A stretch of 64,000 nucleotides of DNA from Bigelowiella natans CCMP2755 (lineage: Eukaryota > Cercozoa > Chlorarachniophyceae). The stretch lies in contig ADNK01000550.1 in the NCBI GenBank assembly GCA_000320545.1, positions 62,001-126,000 on the forward strand, in the 5' to 3' direction. Made by a program: the position numbers and the translations under genes. Within the stretch, counting starts at the first letter, position 1. Every line of letters begins with the position of its first letter. Below the pieces are notes generated by a model. It was not told the origin of the DNA and searched no databases. It saw only the letters and a list, made by a program, of their open reading frames with translations. Shown piece after piece: positions 51,201 through 60,017 of this stretch.

Positions 51201-52080
51201 GGAGAAAAACAACACAACCACGGTACTGTTTCCCAAAAACACAAACACCATTGAATTCAGTGCTATTGACGGCAAAGTGAACCCTACCGTCGAAATACTT
51301 GCACAGACAGCGCATGCGGAAGCGTGTAGTCTGCTGGACACGATGCTTGGGCTCCGGTACTGCAACCAGCCACGGCACGACAGTAGCGACGCCAAATCAC
51401 TCTTGTGGCATGGGCACCCTAACGTAATCTGCACAATACGAGCAGATCAATCAGCATTGGCTTTTCCACCTGGTGACGAATACAATGCACGCTTCAAATC
51501 GTTTGTCGATCAACACAGCACCTTCTCCTCAAATTTGTTGTTTCCACAAGCTGCTCAAAGACAGCAATTGAACAAGTTCTCAGGAATGCAAGTCAATCGA
51601 ATCCTCCTAATGCCACATTACAAGCTGAACGGGGTGACACTACATTGCGACAAAAATCTAACAGCAAACGCCTGGAGCTATTCAAGGTTTGTGCAAGCAT
51701 CGGGTGACAATGCACCCAAAACTCACTGCACTGGCGTGCGGATTAAAGCACCTTCAAGCGACGACGTGTGCGCTCTGGTCTGGATGGCGGGTATTGCGAA
51801 TCCGGTTTGGATGCGACTGGCAGACATCAATGTGCAGTTTCTCCACTCTGATTCCATGCTAGCAAACGGGGCGCCAAACAGCTCCATGGAAGACGAGAAC
51901 ACGCCAATGTACAAACTTCAGAAGAAAATTATGATTTCTAAGCTTGGCGAGACCGCTGCTCACAATGCCAAACTTAGCGATGTGGCGCTAAACCTTCACG
52001 ATGTTTACACGTTCGGCCTCAAGGATTCAAGAGCCACGTACGTTCTAAAAAATACACCAATGCTTAATGTTTTGCATTAG
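48244..52080 (+). CDS. Giant protein with N-terminal Erv1-type thiol oxidase domain
   Basis: A 1278-aa protein. Residues about 37-165 fit an Erv1/ALR sulfhydryl oxidase: HVWGHRYWKCLHLFS (W-x-x-LH), FTFIFKSLPELLPCATCRNH with CxxC at 74-77, and a later helix region with Cys and His. Such flavoenzymes make disulfides in NCLDV virion proteins and are usually 100-300 aa. The following 1100 residues are one large, His-, Cys- and Met-rich, mostly helical region without recognised domain. This suggests a fusion of oxidase with a virion or assembly scaffold, or an unusual C-terminal extension. The frame begins with a GTG; ATG 48244 is used. The oxidase call rests on a short motif set. Confidence 0.7.
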   Translation: MQASNVVSNPNPNDHKDRLTSLVNSLHNNEHYAGPHVWGHRYWKCLHLFSICAATKPGLFFTFIFKSLPELLPCATCRNHHMENMMQGGLAELADATVLCRKNEYERRYRCVRFVCKMRLQVSKYGGIAHEHSCAQKMRTYFVNALGIDIPYDPKPSHPIHRAIRLENEVNAAARKKLPQIKDIKKRFDRAVQKVDVEAEFLRAFESVQSQFMQTTSFVPLKVYIADLWFMLHMCVMIIDRTPSKFEAHHGVMQNMDFAIAAAADKNKNPETTTTLSAYNHYKTKMTTWFVSHVLDMIPRVHGEFVLAQHCKSVAGFGQPQQKRKLLQRLHLREGVRRMKGDRNNLISFVHHMHSKLREFYSPHGMANGTHAASTRAVVRSALCRSNLHAILQTSMSTKCDALDGLLRKKGAYLPLNLVKHCEVASDVHNGNCQSHLSKRIDYCFRDVAHAHHVEQQVKNLLVNPYQLAEPLNTKRMSVHRRNALCIRAILGDGVQHAHAMQNLVFKIIGYQQMHTETYVVRFEQSTMVNACLKAVTNMLHGQTGNAHAYVDSTLPVFDHCSAHIKNMYMTYNPSYAKNTVQKLCDWALDAQGRLVLQKSLAFSRVVLLANRVRTDVLTLDVTKMEQSSVPYLRWLAKHACTTDAGQQREHVFQRMNANDASSTELGSIILTSRDVVDVAHPYSVAMQNMQTEFQVQNRPLQSSMMHDVCSTNNCPKKWTEYLQATELSGALPSKFVKTALMPVPHDDDYVERKLNQKALGIRHKRQIADEMNMDCYRRNDSDVTQDERVQLRSVEHLCCAQSTETLQRCGNVGVARSMYDRQDGKNVLSQLEAQSIKLRAKVCNYHAWLRMHQDIPIHLKTVHDNSKHDVLSQQMAFQKMIAQFSTTQETGLSMHRQTVLHDFYEKEKRNRTGMNAVDDAISMNVRTGTLEHALVCLEDMCTAMVCREIAASCMLAHNASLNLTLRESVNLLNACITNSKYNWWWEKNNTTTVLFPKNTNTIEFSAIDGKVNPTVEILAQTAHAEACSLLDTMLGLRYCNQPRHDSSDAKSLLWHGHPNVICTIRADQSALAFPPGDEYNARFKSFVDQHSTFSSNLLFPQAAQRQQLNKFSGMQVNRILLMPHYKLNGVTLHCDKNLTANAWSYSRFVQASGDNAPKTHCTGVRIKAPSSDDVCALVWMAGIANPVWMRLADINVQFLHSDSMLANGAPNSSMEDENTPMYKLQKKIMISKLGETAAHNAKLSDVALNLHDVYTFGLKDSRATYVLKNTPMLNVLH

Positions 52081-52098
52081 CAGGTTTGGTCATGCCAT

Positions 52099-53016
52099 TT
52101 AAAGACGGGTAAATGCGGTCTGCATTACATGAATGACATTGCAAACACGCATGACCGTTCGATCCCGTCGATTGTTCATGTGTGCCATCATGCGATCTGT
52201 TACTTTAAATTTGTGGATGTTAGTGTTGGTGCTCGATTGCTCTGTCTCCTCTTTCAGTTCATCAGATTTCTTTTTTTCATCTCTGGATTCGAAAAACTCG
52301 ACAAAGCTTTCGCCCATCAATTTGTTGTCATTTACATCTTTTTGTATGTCGCTTTTCATTTGCAACAAATCAAAATAAAACCGATACGGAAGCCTTAATT
52401 TTATAGTGTTGTCATGCACATTCTGAAGTCCGTTCGAAAAGCTTGGAAAACTGCTGTGAATGTTGCTTTTGATGTAATCGTGCAAATCCGCGTTGTCAAG
52501 CTTAGATGCTATTGCAAGTATGTCGTCCTGGCAGAGTTGTGTGAAGCAGTGTATTTGCGAGCCATTCGAAGCGACGGCGTTGAGCAAAACTTCGAGGTAA
52601 CGTTTGAACATGGTTGCTTCGTCCTCTTCAAAAGCAACTACGTTAACCCATTGCGTTGATTTTGATTCTTCCTTACCAAACTTGAGACTTTGAGAGAGCG
52701 TGTTCTGCTGACTGGTGATGTCTTCGTGTTTGTCGGCAAACGCAAAAGCCAAATATACTTTGTCACCGTTTCCCTTTTTTCCAATTCGACGAACGATGTA
52801 AAGCAACACAACCTTCGAATTAGTTACAGAGTATGACGTGCTTTTTGTGTAACTCGGCTCTACGCTCCAATCACAAGAGTTAGGACACAATGCAACTTGC
52901 ATAACTGTGATAAAACGCTGCAATGAGTGTATGACCTCATAGTGATGCCGGGGTTTCAATGCACTGTTGCTGGTTGTGCTGTAAGAAGCGTTCGATCGAT
53001 CGGAAAGAGATAGCAT
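52099..53016 (-). CDS. Unknown protein, 305 aa
   Basis: Not recognised. The N-terminal half has strand-like segments (SKVVLLYIVRRIGKKGNGDKVYLAFAFADK), and the end is charged (ESRDEKKKSDELKEETEQSS) with a final basic helix. The frame is open 30 codons upstream to a TTG; ATG 53016 is used. It is divergent from the 53140 gene. Function unknown. Confidence 0.62.
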   Translation of the reverse strand: MLSLSDRSNASYSTTSNSALKPRHHYEVIHSLQRFITVMQVALCPNSCDWSVEPSYTKSTSYSVTNSKVVLLYIVRRIGKKGNGDKVYLAFAFADKHEDITSQQNTLSQSLKFGKEESKSTQWVNVVAFEEDEATMFKRYLEVLLNAVASNGSQIHCFTQLCQDDILAIASKLDNADLHDYIKSNIHSSFPSFSNGLQNVHDNTIKLRLPYRFYFDLLQMKSDIQKDVNDNKLMGESFVEFFESRDEKKKSDELKEETEQSSTNTNIHKFKVTDRMMAHMNNRRDRTVMRVCNVIHVMQTAFTRL

Positions 53017-53119
53017 GATTGTTGGTAAATGGCGGTAAACGATTTTGTTTGAAAATTCCTTACTACGTAATTCACACTGTTTTGGAATGCGTTTAGTTTT
53101 TCCCAAAATACGCTGTTTG

Positions 53120-53132
53120 CATTTTTTTTTTC
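53120..53132 (+). promoter_or_regulatory. T-tract element between divergent genes
   Basis: CATTTTTTTTTTC lies eight bases before the ATG at 53140. It is too close to be a promoter for this gene by the spacing seen elsewhere, but lies about 105 bases from the opposite start. Confidence 0.25.
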
Positions 53133-53139
53133 AGCGAGA

Positions 53140-53514
53140 ATGAACTCAATGATGACAACAACATCACCAACAGAGAAGAGATCGATACGCGACACATCGA
53201 TCAAAAAATCAAACAAAAGCAACAATCTACGAAACACTCGGGGCTTTGGTGTCTGGACATCGAATAGCAGCGGCATGGGTCTGTGCGCTTCATGCGAAAG
53301 CACCCGTGAAGCAACTTTGGAACATCAACCGCATTTGACTGGCGGTGAAAAAGCCGAACTCGCACTGGAACAGTACATTGGCCCGAGTGAACGTACGCAA
53401 AAAATCAGAGAAGGACTCTGGAGACAATCAGAAGCCGAACATCTGAAACAAATGCAAGCAAGAAGAAAAGGAAATCAAAAAGAAATGCGCACAGTTTTTT
53501 TCAGGTACACGTAG
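53140..53514 (+). CDS. Unknown basic protein, 124 aa
   Basis: Rich in Ser, Thr, Lys and Arg (KRSIRDTSIKKSNKSNNLR, then LKQMQARRKGNQKEMRT) with one CASC motif. Not recognised. Precedes the repeat-rich protein gene on the same strand, with a T11 tract in between. Confidence 0.52.
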   Translation: MNSMMTTTSPTEKRSIRDTSIKKSNKSNNLRNTRGFGVWTSNSSGMGLCASCESTREATLEHQPHLTGGEKAELALEQYIGPSERTQKIREGLWRQSEAEHLKQMQARRKGNQKEMRTVFFRYT

Positions 53515-53619
53515 AACCTAATTTTTTTTTTGTTTGTTGCAATCGTTTAAGTGAGATTTTCGAATCGAAAACAATCTCCACACCAACCCCAAACCCCACT
53601 CTTAACAAAAGTGCCAATA

Positions 53620-54930
53620 ATGTATTATAGTCAAGTAGGAACTAATTATAACCGCAAGCATCCATTTATATACGGCAGGAACAAAACCTATTTGAAAACT
53701 TTCATAAAAAACGGAAAAATCTACCTGTACAGTAAAAATGACAGTAACCAAACCATAATGACAGAGATGACCGATGCTCAAAGACACATAGTGAACCCGA
53801 TCGACCATGAAAATGCAAAAAAACAAAAAGAAGAAAACGACAATGAGTCATATTACAGAGATAGCATTTTGTATGGTAAACAAAAAAAAGCTTCAGAAGC
53901 CAGAGACAATGTTGAAGTGGCAGAAGTGACAGAAGATGTAGTCAATGAAGATGATGATACAGACGTTCCTGACGTGACACGAGAACAAATCAATGAAGAA
54001 AGGGACTCTTTTCAAAAACAAATGAATGATTTAGATGAACAAAAAAGACAACAATCAAATCAAGGAAACATTGTCGGTTTTGGTAATGACAGGGTCAAAG
54101 CTATTTCTTTCACAGAGGCTGAATCATTGGGTTTTTTCAACAATCAACCGATTGCGGGAGGTGTACCAAGCGGTGTACCAAGCTTGAACTATGAAGGAGG
54201 AAAAGAAGGGCAACCACAATTCGAACCAACGAATTCATCTACAGCTATGTTGGGTGGTGTTGGTGCTTTATTCACTCTTGTAAAAGTGTTTAGGGAACCC
54301 CTGAATAGAGTTGGTAAAAGGATTCGTTATGCAGGCAACAGGATGCTTGATGCAGCAGGTTTTGGTGAGTCCATTGCTGATGAAAAGGATGTAGTCGCAC
54401 CGGGAGTGAAAGCATCCGCAGCTGTTGGAACAGTTCCTCTTGCAACTCCTGTGGCAGTCGCACCGAAAGAAGTGACGGAAACAGCCACTACGCCCATCGG
54501 ATCAGATACAGCCCCTGCCTTTTCAGAACCTTCATCAGCAGGAGCAGTCGCACCGAAAGAAGTGACGGAAACATCCACTACGCCCATCGGATTACCTGAC
54601 ACAAAACACACAGGTTCAGATACAGCCCCTGCCTTTTCAGAACCTTCATCAGCAGGAACAGTTCCTCTTGCAACTCCTGTGGCAGTCGCACCGGAAAAAA
54701 AGACGGGAAAAAAGACTGTGGCTACTACGGAAAAAACTATACCCATCGAATCATCTGATAAAAAACACACAGGTTCAGATACAGCCCCTACCTTTCCAGG
54801 AGCTTCACCAGCGACACCATTGGCAGTGTCTGCAAAACCTGCAAAAACCAAAGCAAGTCAACTCTTTTACACTGGTGTAGTCCCCCCAAACATGCAACGT
54901 TTAAATGATGGTTTTTTTTTGTATTGGTAA
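53620..54930 (+). CDS. Repeat-rich virion-like protein with a membrane segment, 436 aa
   Basis: Residues 1-45 form a small basic, Tyr-rich domain (HPFIYGRNKTYLKTFIKNGKIYLYSKND). An acidic, charged part follows, then a hydrophobic segment near residue 210 (TAMLGGVGALFTLVKVFREPL), and a long Ala/Thr/Pro/Ser-rich tail with imperfect repeats such as VAPKEVTETATTPIG, KHTGSDTAPAFSEPSSAG and VPLATPVAVAP. The tail looks like a flexible, possibly glycosylated stalk. Virion surface or membrane protein is inferred. First ATG is at 53620; the frame continues to a GTG at 53551. Confidence 0.68.
   Translation: MYYSQVGTNYNRKHPFIYGRNKTYLKTFIKNGKIYLYSKNDSNQTIMTEMTDAQRHIVNPIDHENAKKQKEENDNESYYRDSILYGKQKKASEARDNVEVAEVTEDVVNEDDDTDVPDVTREQINEERDSFQKQMNDLDEQKRQQSNQGNIVGFGNDRVKAISFTEAESLGFFNNQPIAGGVPSGVPSLNYEGGKEGQPQFEPTNSSTAMLGGVGALFTLVKVFREPLNRVGKRIRYAGNRMLDAAGFGESIADEKDVVAPGVKASAAVGTVPLATPVAVAPKEVTETATTPIGSDTAPAFSEPSSAGAVAPKEVTETSTTPIGLPDTKHTGSDTAPAFSEPSSAGTVPLATPVAVAPEKKTGKKTVATTEKTIPIESSDKKHTGSDTAPTFPGASPATPLAVSAKPAKTKASQLFYTGVVPPNMQRLNDGFFLYW
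54425..54800 (+). repeat. In-frame imperfect repeats of the Ala/Thr/Pro tail
   Basis: At least three interleaved blocks recur: GTTCCTCTTGCAACTCCTGT (twice), GCACCGAAAGAAGTGACGGA (twice) and ACAGGTTCAGATACAGCCCC (twice or more). DNA identity is high, indicating recent duplication or recombination. Confidence 0.85.
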
Positions 54931-54970
54931 ACACTTGTTTTGCACAAATTGACAAACAACAAAAGCCAAG

Positions 54971-56710
54971 ATGAGCTCCCAATCGTCACAGTATTCATTC
55001 GATGACGACGATGAGGACACAAATCCTTACACTTTAGAAAACAATTTATCAGAACAGGAAGATGATGAGTCTGATACATTAGAAGATGAAGAGTCAGACA
55101 ACAATTTGTATGAAGAAGAAGCAGAACAAAAATCATTCGAATTTACAGATACAACAATGAAGTTTAAAAAAGAAATTAGGGATTTAGAGCAACAAATCAA
55201 AGACATGGAACTAAAAATGAAAGCGCAAGACGAAGCTTCTGTAACGGCAATCCGTCAAAGTGAGGAACGAATTAAGGAATTAGAAAAAAAAAACAATGAG
55301 CTGTCGTCAGACATCAGATATTGCATTTTTGACACCACATACAATCTACTTCATAACTTGGTGACGTATTTCAACGAAAATTATGATGCCAAAATTTCAA
55401 ACTTGAAACAGAAATTGGAATTTAAAAAACAAAAGGATTTGACTGACTACTTTCGTGACACTTTAACATTTCATTTGATTAAAGAAAAACAACTGCAATG
55501 TGACAAAAAACTTAAATCGGCAGAATACACCACAAAACGACTTGCCAGACAACTTGATAAAGCACAAAATACCGCAAATGAATGTGCCAAAAAACTTGAA
55601 TTAACAAAAAAAATTACTAAAAAATGTTTTAACATCATAATCAAAAAAATAATGGATGACTTTACCATGACATTGTCAAAAAATTTATTGTTAAGCATTC
55701 ACAGCTTTGCTTTTGTGAACCCTGAAAAAGTTACTAATGAGATGTTTTCGGATTTTGAACGAGCATTCAAGCAAGAATTACAAGAAAGGAAAAACAGGAC
55801 ATTGAAACAGCACATCATGAAAATGAAAAGAGATTGCACACAAAAGGTTACCGAATGTGACAAGAAAAATAAGAAATTGGTGAGTAAATACGAAGAATTG
55901 ATCAAAAATAGAACTGAGGATTTGAAAGTTGAATTTCAAAAATTGTACAACGAGAAACTAAAGGAATCAACGGCATTGAACCAAAGATATACGAAATTGT
56001 TAAAGTCAGAGCACGGAAAACAAATTGCAGATCTCAATGAAACAAATGAACATTTGCAACAAACAAACAAAGACCAATTGTCAAGACACAGCAAAAAACT
56101 CGAAGAATCAAATTCATCAATTACGCGATTAAAAGAAGAGTTGCGAAAGACAAAAACCGAATTTTTGCAGAACAGAAAAGAAATTGAACAACTTGATCAG
56201 AAAATCAAACAAATGCAACAAGAAAACAAAACTCAATTGGTTAGTGCAACTAAAAAGCACACCGAACATGTAGAAAACATTGAACTAAAACACAGCAAAG
56301 AACTTGAGAAAATTGCAACCGATTTCAAGCGAAAAGAACTGAAACTCATAGCTGCACAAACGAATGCATTGAAACAAAAAGAAGAAGAACTGAACAATCA
56401 AAAAAACACAGCAACGCAAGTGCTCAAATCTAAGGAATTTGAAATGCAACAATTAAATCTTGCAATCACGCAATTAAAAGAAGAATTGCGAAAAGCAAAA
56501 AGCGAATGCGACAAAAAACGATTTGATGCCAAACCAACAATTGCAATCAGGACCACGCCCGTAGCAACGCCTGTGTTTTCAACAGGCCCTGCTTCAAGGT
56601 CTGCAGCAACATCGTTTTCTAGAAGCATTGCGAGCACAACCAACAAAAGCAAAGATGATTCATCATGCACGTCTTCCAGATCAATATTTGAAAAAATATT
56701 GTATTTTTAG
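54971..56710 (+). CDS. Long coiled-coil protein, 579 aa
   Basis: After an acidic N-terminus (DDDDEDTNPYTLENN, DESDTLEDEESD), residues about 60-530 form an almost continuous coiled coil rich in Lys, Glu, Gln and Leu. Two nearly identical stretches (ITRLKEELRKTKTE and ITQLKEELRKAKSE) suggest internal duplication. The end is Ser/Thr/Pro-rich. Possibly a virion fibre, tegument-like or cytoskeletal protein; no specific family. It follows the repeat-rich gene 40 bases later on the same strand. Confidence 0.72.
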   Translation: MSSQSSQYSFDDDDEDTNPYTLENNLSEQEDDESDTLEDEESDNNLYEEEAEQKSFEFTDTTMKFKKEIRDLEQQIKDMELKMKAQDEASVTAIRQSEERIKELEKKNNELSSDIRYCIFDTTYNLLHNLVTYFNENYDAKISNLKQKLEFKKQKDLTDYFRDTLTFHLIKEKQLQCDKKLKSAEYTTKRLARQLDKAQNTANECAKKLELTKKITKKCFNIIIKKIMDDFTMTLSKNLLLSIHSFAFVNPEKVTNEMFSDFERAFKQELQERKNRTLKQHIMKMKRDCTQKVTECDKKNKKLVSKYEELIKNRTEDLKVEFQKLYNEKLKESTALNQRYTKLLKSEHGKQIADLNETNEHLQQTNKDQLSRHSKKLEESNSSITRLKEELRKTKTEFLQNRKEIEQLDQKIKQMQQENKTQLVSATKKHTEHVENIELKHSKELEKIATDFKRKELKLIAAQTNALKQKEEELNNQKNTATQVLKSKEFEMQQLNLAITQLKEELRKAKSECDKKRFDAKPTIAIRTTPVATPVFSTGPASRSAATSFSRSIASTTNKSKDDSSCTSSRSIFEKILYF

Positions 56711-56754
56711 CCGACACATTTTTTTCTGCGTCAATCGACAAATTTTGTTCAAAA

Positions 56755-57018
56755 ATGCATGCTACATGCAAAATGAAACTTCTCATTGCCAAAGAATTAG
56801 AGCGCTACGGTTTTGTTGATCCATTGATCCGCAAGATCTTGCTGTATGCTAACATGCGACACCCACACACCCTGCTATTCAGGACATCCAAATTTTACAC
56901 CGTGTACATGAATTATCAACTAGATCCAATACATCTGCTAAGACCCTCAAGGAAAAACTCGAAATTTCAATTGATCGTGCACAACAAAAACCACGAGTCC
57001 CTCACGTTGTATTTGTGA
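56755..57018 (+). CDS. Unknown small protein, 87 aa
   Basis: Product with VDPLIRKILLYANMRHPHTLLFRTSKFYTVY, which is weakly like an F-box (PL-x-x-KIL, then L-x-x-x-SK) but without enough matches to call it. The stop overlaps the last bases of the opposite gene by 17 bases. Function unknown. Confidence 0.5.
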   Translation: MHATCKMKLLIAKELERYGFVDPLIRKILLYANMRHPHTLLFRTSKFYTVYMNYQLDPIHLLRPSRKNSKFQLIVHNKNHESLTLYL

Positions 57019-57586
57019 TCGGACTGCTCTTGGTGCTTGCATCACAGCTGCTTGCACTCGAGCAACTCAATCGACACACTGGGGTGCTTGCAGAGGACGC
57101 GCTGCCTGCATCGGTCAACATGTCATTAATGGTGCGGTGAAATGCGTTTCGGAGTTTCCGGTAGTATTTCCGTTTGTGTAGCAGTTTGTGTCGGAAAAGG
57201 TACCCTGCTAAAGCGCCAACAAGCGTTTTGCCGTTTCGCTTCATCCGAATGCTTTCGTGGTAGTGACATCGACAGAGATGTCGCGGCCACAGCCCCTGAC
57301 ATCGACAATGGCACAATCTGTCCATTGAAGAACTTTCTTTTGGAAAACATCCCGCGTCGTGCATGCTCCTGACAAAACTTGGGATGAACTGAGAATCTAG
57401 TGCAAGCCAGTGTTTCAGAATGTCGTGTTGCAGCCAGACGATCCGCATCGCGCAAAATGCAGTCCTGTCGCGTTCCTGTGCCCCGTTGTACTCTGTGCTT
57501 TTGTCGTCGTCCTGGCACACATCGAATTTCTTTTCAGGAAAATCGAAAATAGCGTTTACAACTGCTTCGTATGGATTCTCCTCCAT
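57002..57586 (-). CDS. Cys/His-rich protein, 194 aa
   Basis: The product has a compact Cys/His cluster (CHCRCQGLWPRHLCRCHYH) near residue 91-110, which may bind zinc, followed by a basic stretch (RHKLLHKRKYYRKLRNAFHRT) and a Ser-rich end. A second open frame (57126-57518) on the same strand lacks comparable features. Not recognised. Confidence moderate because the gene overlaps its neighbour. Confidence 0.5.
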   Translation of the reverse strand: MEENPYEAVVNAIFDFPEKKFDVCQDDDKSTEYNGAQERDRTAFCAMRIVWLQHDILKHWLALDSQFIPSFVRSMHDAGCFPKESSSMDRLCHCRCQGLWPRHLCRCHYHESIRMKRNGKTLVGALAGYLFRHKLLHKRKYYRKLRNAFHRTINDMLTDAGSASSASTPVCRLSCSSASSCDASTKSSPITNTT

Positions 57587-57651
57587 TCAGTGCTGTAAAT
57601 GGATTGCATGTCAAGATTTTGAAGCCCTTTTTCCGAAAAAAAATGTAAACT

Positions 57652-58638
57652 TTAAAATCGTTCATGCAAGACGCTCGCGCGATTCTCGCTCTTGCGCATC
57701 TGAAAATTTAGCAGCAATTTCTCGTCTGCAGAATGCTGCAGGTGCCCACGCAGGTTTGCACTCTCGGCCGTTTTGAGGCGCACGTTCCTTTTTTTTGCAA
57801 GCCGGATGTTTCTCTCGACACCTGTTACCCCTCCCTCGTGCATGTCTTTGTACAAAGAAGCGGCTCCTTGCTCGAGAACTGCTGCACGGTGATTGGTACC
57901 GTGCAATCCATTTTTGACAAAAAGATCCGTGTACAGCTTGCGGTCACTCATCGAGTCTCTGTGCGTTTTTACAAAATGATTTACTGTCGTCTCATTAAAG
58001 GCTTTTACTACTTTGGGTAAAAAGCTACCCGCCGTGCTAGGATGCAGGGTGTCCCTCGCAAGGTGTTTTTGTGGCTTGCAAATGTCCTCGTAGATCTTTT
58101 TGAAGCTGTCACCGGCGGTGTCCTCTGCGACTTTTTCATTGATGTACAATTTGATATCCGAGTACATCGGCAGCGACCCCCAGACATAATGCGCATAAGT
58201 ATTTGACATTTTGTACTGAGCACTCTGTTTTTCGTAAAAAGCATGCGACTGCTTCCTGAACGTGTTCAACAAAGCAGGCATTATCTTAGTCTTTATGTTC
58301 CTCTCACTTTTAACAATTGCGACTGCCTGACTAAATAGCTGCTCGTGCCTCACGCGGGTCCCGGACAACGAGTAGAAAACCGACTTCGAATCTATGGGCC
58401 CGATCGAATTCTTCACAGCTGCAAAGAGCGGGTGTCCGCGTGGGTCAAGGTGTCTGAAATGCTTCTTCATGGACCAATGTCCGGGTAAACGTTCCTGTAG
58501 CAGAGGGTCAAGGGTGACACTACCGACATCGATGACTTTTGCGGATTGCTCGTTCTGAGTTCGATTTAGAAGATCGTGCAAGGCTTTCCCGCCCGACTGA
58601 AACGACCGGCTCTGGTAAGGCAAGGTGTTGTGGGCCAT
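57652..58638 (-). CDS. Unknown protein, 328 aa
   Basis: Not recognised. Mixed composition with His, Lys and Arg, without low-complexity parts, so likely globular (HWSMKKHFRHLDPRGHPLFAAVKNS and the AHYVWGSLPMYSDIKLYIN stretch). The C-terminus is basic and helical (ERNIRLAKKRNVRLKTAES). An A10 run read on the minus strand lies about 85 bases upstream. Neighbours are capsid-region genes, so a virion role is possible. Confidence 0.66.
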   Translation of the reverse strand: MAHNTLPYQSRSFQSGGKALHDLLNRTQNEQSAKVIDVGSVTLDPLLQERLPGHWSMKKHFRHLDPRGHPLFAAVKNSIGPIDSKSVFYSLSGTRVRHEQLFSQAVAIVKSERNIKTKIMPALLNTFRKQSHAFYEKQSAQYKMSNTYAHYVWGSLPMYSDIKLYINEKVAEDTAGDSFKKIYEDICKPQKHLARDTLHPSTAGSFLPKVVKAFNETTVNHFVKTHRDSMSDRKLYTDLFVKNGLHGTNHRAAVLEQGAASLYKDMHEGGVTGVERNIRLAKKRNVRLKTAESANLRGHLQHSADEKLLLNFQMRKSENRASVLHERF

Positions 58639-58778
58639 TTGTTTTGGGTGTTTGTTGTGTCAATGACCTAACAAGTTGCTGCTTCTTCCAATCCACTTTT
58701 GCAACTTAGGAAACGATCGCACCGCATTTTTTTTTTCAACACAATCAAATATGCAACACGCGTTTGGTGCAACTTGCC

Positions 58779-59921
58779 CTAATTATTAGTCACCATTTTG
58801 TACCTTTGCGCTAATGTGTTTGGCTGCAAACCGGTCCATTTGTAAATGGACTCGAGCTGCTGCATTTTGGGATCGGACGCGTCGCTCAGGAACGATCCGG
58901 AAATCAAGACGTCGTTCTCACCGCGGATCGTCGTGTCGGGGAGCGATCGAAGCAACATGTCGATAAAGTTTTCCGCAGCTTTGTGCAAATCGTAATTCAA
59001 AAACGATTTTCTCATTTCGGCACTCCACTTAAATTTTTTCACCTTCAAAGGGTCAGTGGTCAGGTTGACAAAATGCTCGTACAACCGGGCGTCAGAAAGG
59101 GCTTTCTCAAACGACTGGATTTGACGTTTGTTGAACGTGTTGTACAACATTTTAAGTATGTTCTTGAAAACGACCCCGTCCCCTGCATGCAACCAGCGCA
59201 GAGCGCTCATCGTCTTCGGATCGAAAAGCACATCCATCGAGTCGAATCCCGACACACCCAACGCAAACATCGGCTCGGTGTACCGGGTCATGCCGCGACT
59301 CGACACACCGGTCTGGTCACTGGTGCGGTAGTCCGCGCTCGACATGCCTTGCATCGCGTCGTAATCGTTCCCTCGCCACGACATGGAGGTTTTGGCATCA
59401 GATTTCACGTCGGTTGGTGCTTCTTGGTTTTGCTCGTCCTCTTCGTCTTCCTCTGCGTCGTCGTTCTCGGCGTCATCGCCAGTCACTGCTGCACCCAGGT
59501 CTGTGGACCTGCTGTGCAGGTGCAAATCCCCCACTGGCTTTTCCGCGTAAAACACGTTGTGGCTATCTGAGAACAAAATGCTTGCATCCGCATTCATCAT
59601 GTTGACTTTGTTCTTTATCGAGTACGCGTTGTTCTCCTCCGAGAACAAGAGTTTCATCAGTGCGGCGGATTGGCTGCTGCTCGTGAGGTGTTTCGACTGA
59701 ACATCGTAATAGGTCAAGATCTTCGAAAGATCAAAACCCAGAACCCCGATGCCGCCCATCGACTGGTTCCGGTTGACCTGCTCTTGCAAATGCGATCGCA
59801 TGCCCTCGTACGCAAGAAACATCACTAACTTTTCGCACAGCGACATTCGCATCACTAAATTGATCCGCTGACGCATGTGGAAAGCCGCGTTTTGTTGCCT
59901 TTGTGCAATTTTTGCATCCAT
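58779..59921 (-). CDS. Unknown 380-aa protein with acidic insert
   Basis: Not recognised. Contains GIGVLGFDLSKILTYYD near residue 57-73, like NVAVLGFTLEQILVHFD in the 26963 gene. The middle is acidic (DDAENDDAEEDEEDEQNQE), and the C-terminal half is helical (KKFKWSAEMRKSFLNYDLHK). Coding is strongly supported by long open frame and balanced composition. Possible virion or core protein. Confidence 0.68.
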   Translation of the reverse strand: MDAKIAQRQQNAAFHMRQRINLVMRMSLCEKLVMFLAYEGMRSHLQEQVNRNQSMGGIGVLGFDLSKILTYYDVQSKHLTSSSQSAALMKLLFSEENNAYSIKNKVNMMNADASILFSDSHNVFYAEKPVGDLHLHSRSTDLGAAVTGDDAENDDAEEDEEDEQNQEAPTDVKSDAKTSMSWRGNDYDAMQGMSSADYRTSDQTGVSSRGMTRYTEPMFALGVSGFDSMDVLFDPKTMSALRWLHAGDGVVFKNILKMLYNTFNKRQIQSFEKALSDARLYEHFVNLTTDPLKVKKFKWSAEMRKSFLNYDLHKAAENFIDMLLRSLPDTTIRGENDVLISGSFLSDASDPKMQQLESIYKWTGLQPNTLAQRYKMVTNN

Positions 59922-60017
59922 CTTGTGTTTCGATGCGTTGTTAACAAAGTAAAATGATGCAAGGCTCGCGAAAATAAATAAATATTTAAAAGTTTTGAAC
60001 TAGTAGTCGGGGTGGTC

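Noticed and set aside
56755..57018. Second F-box gene
   Set aside because: Only a few residues fit the F-box pattern; kept as an unknown small gene.
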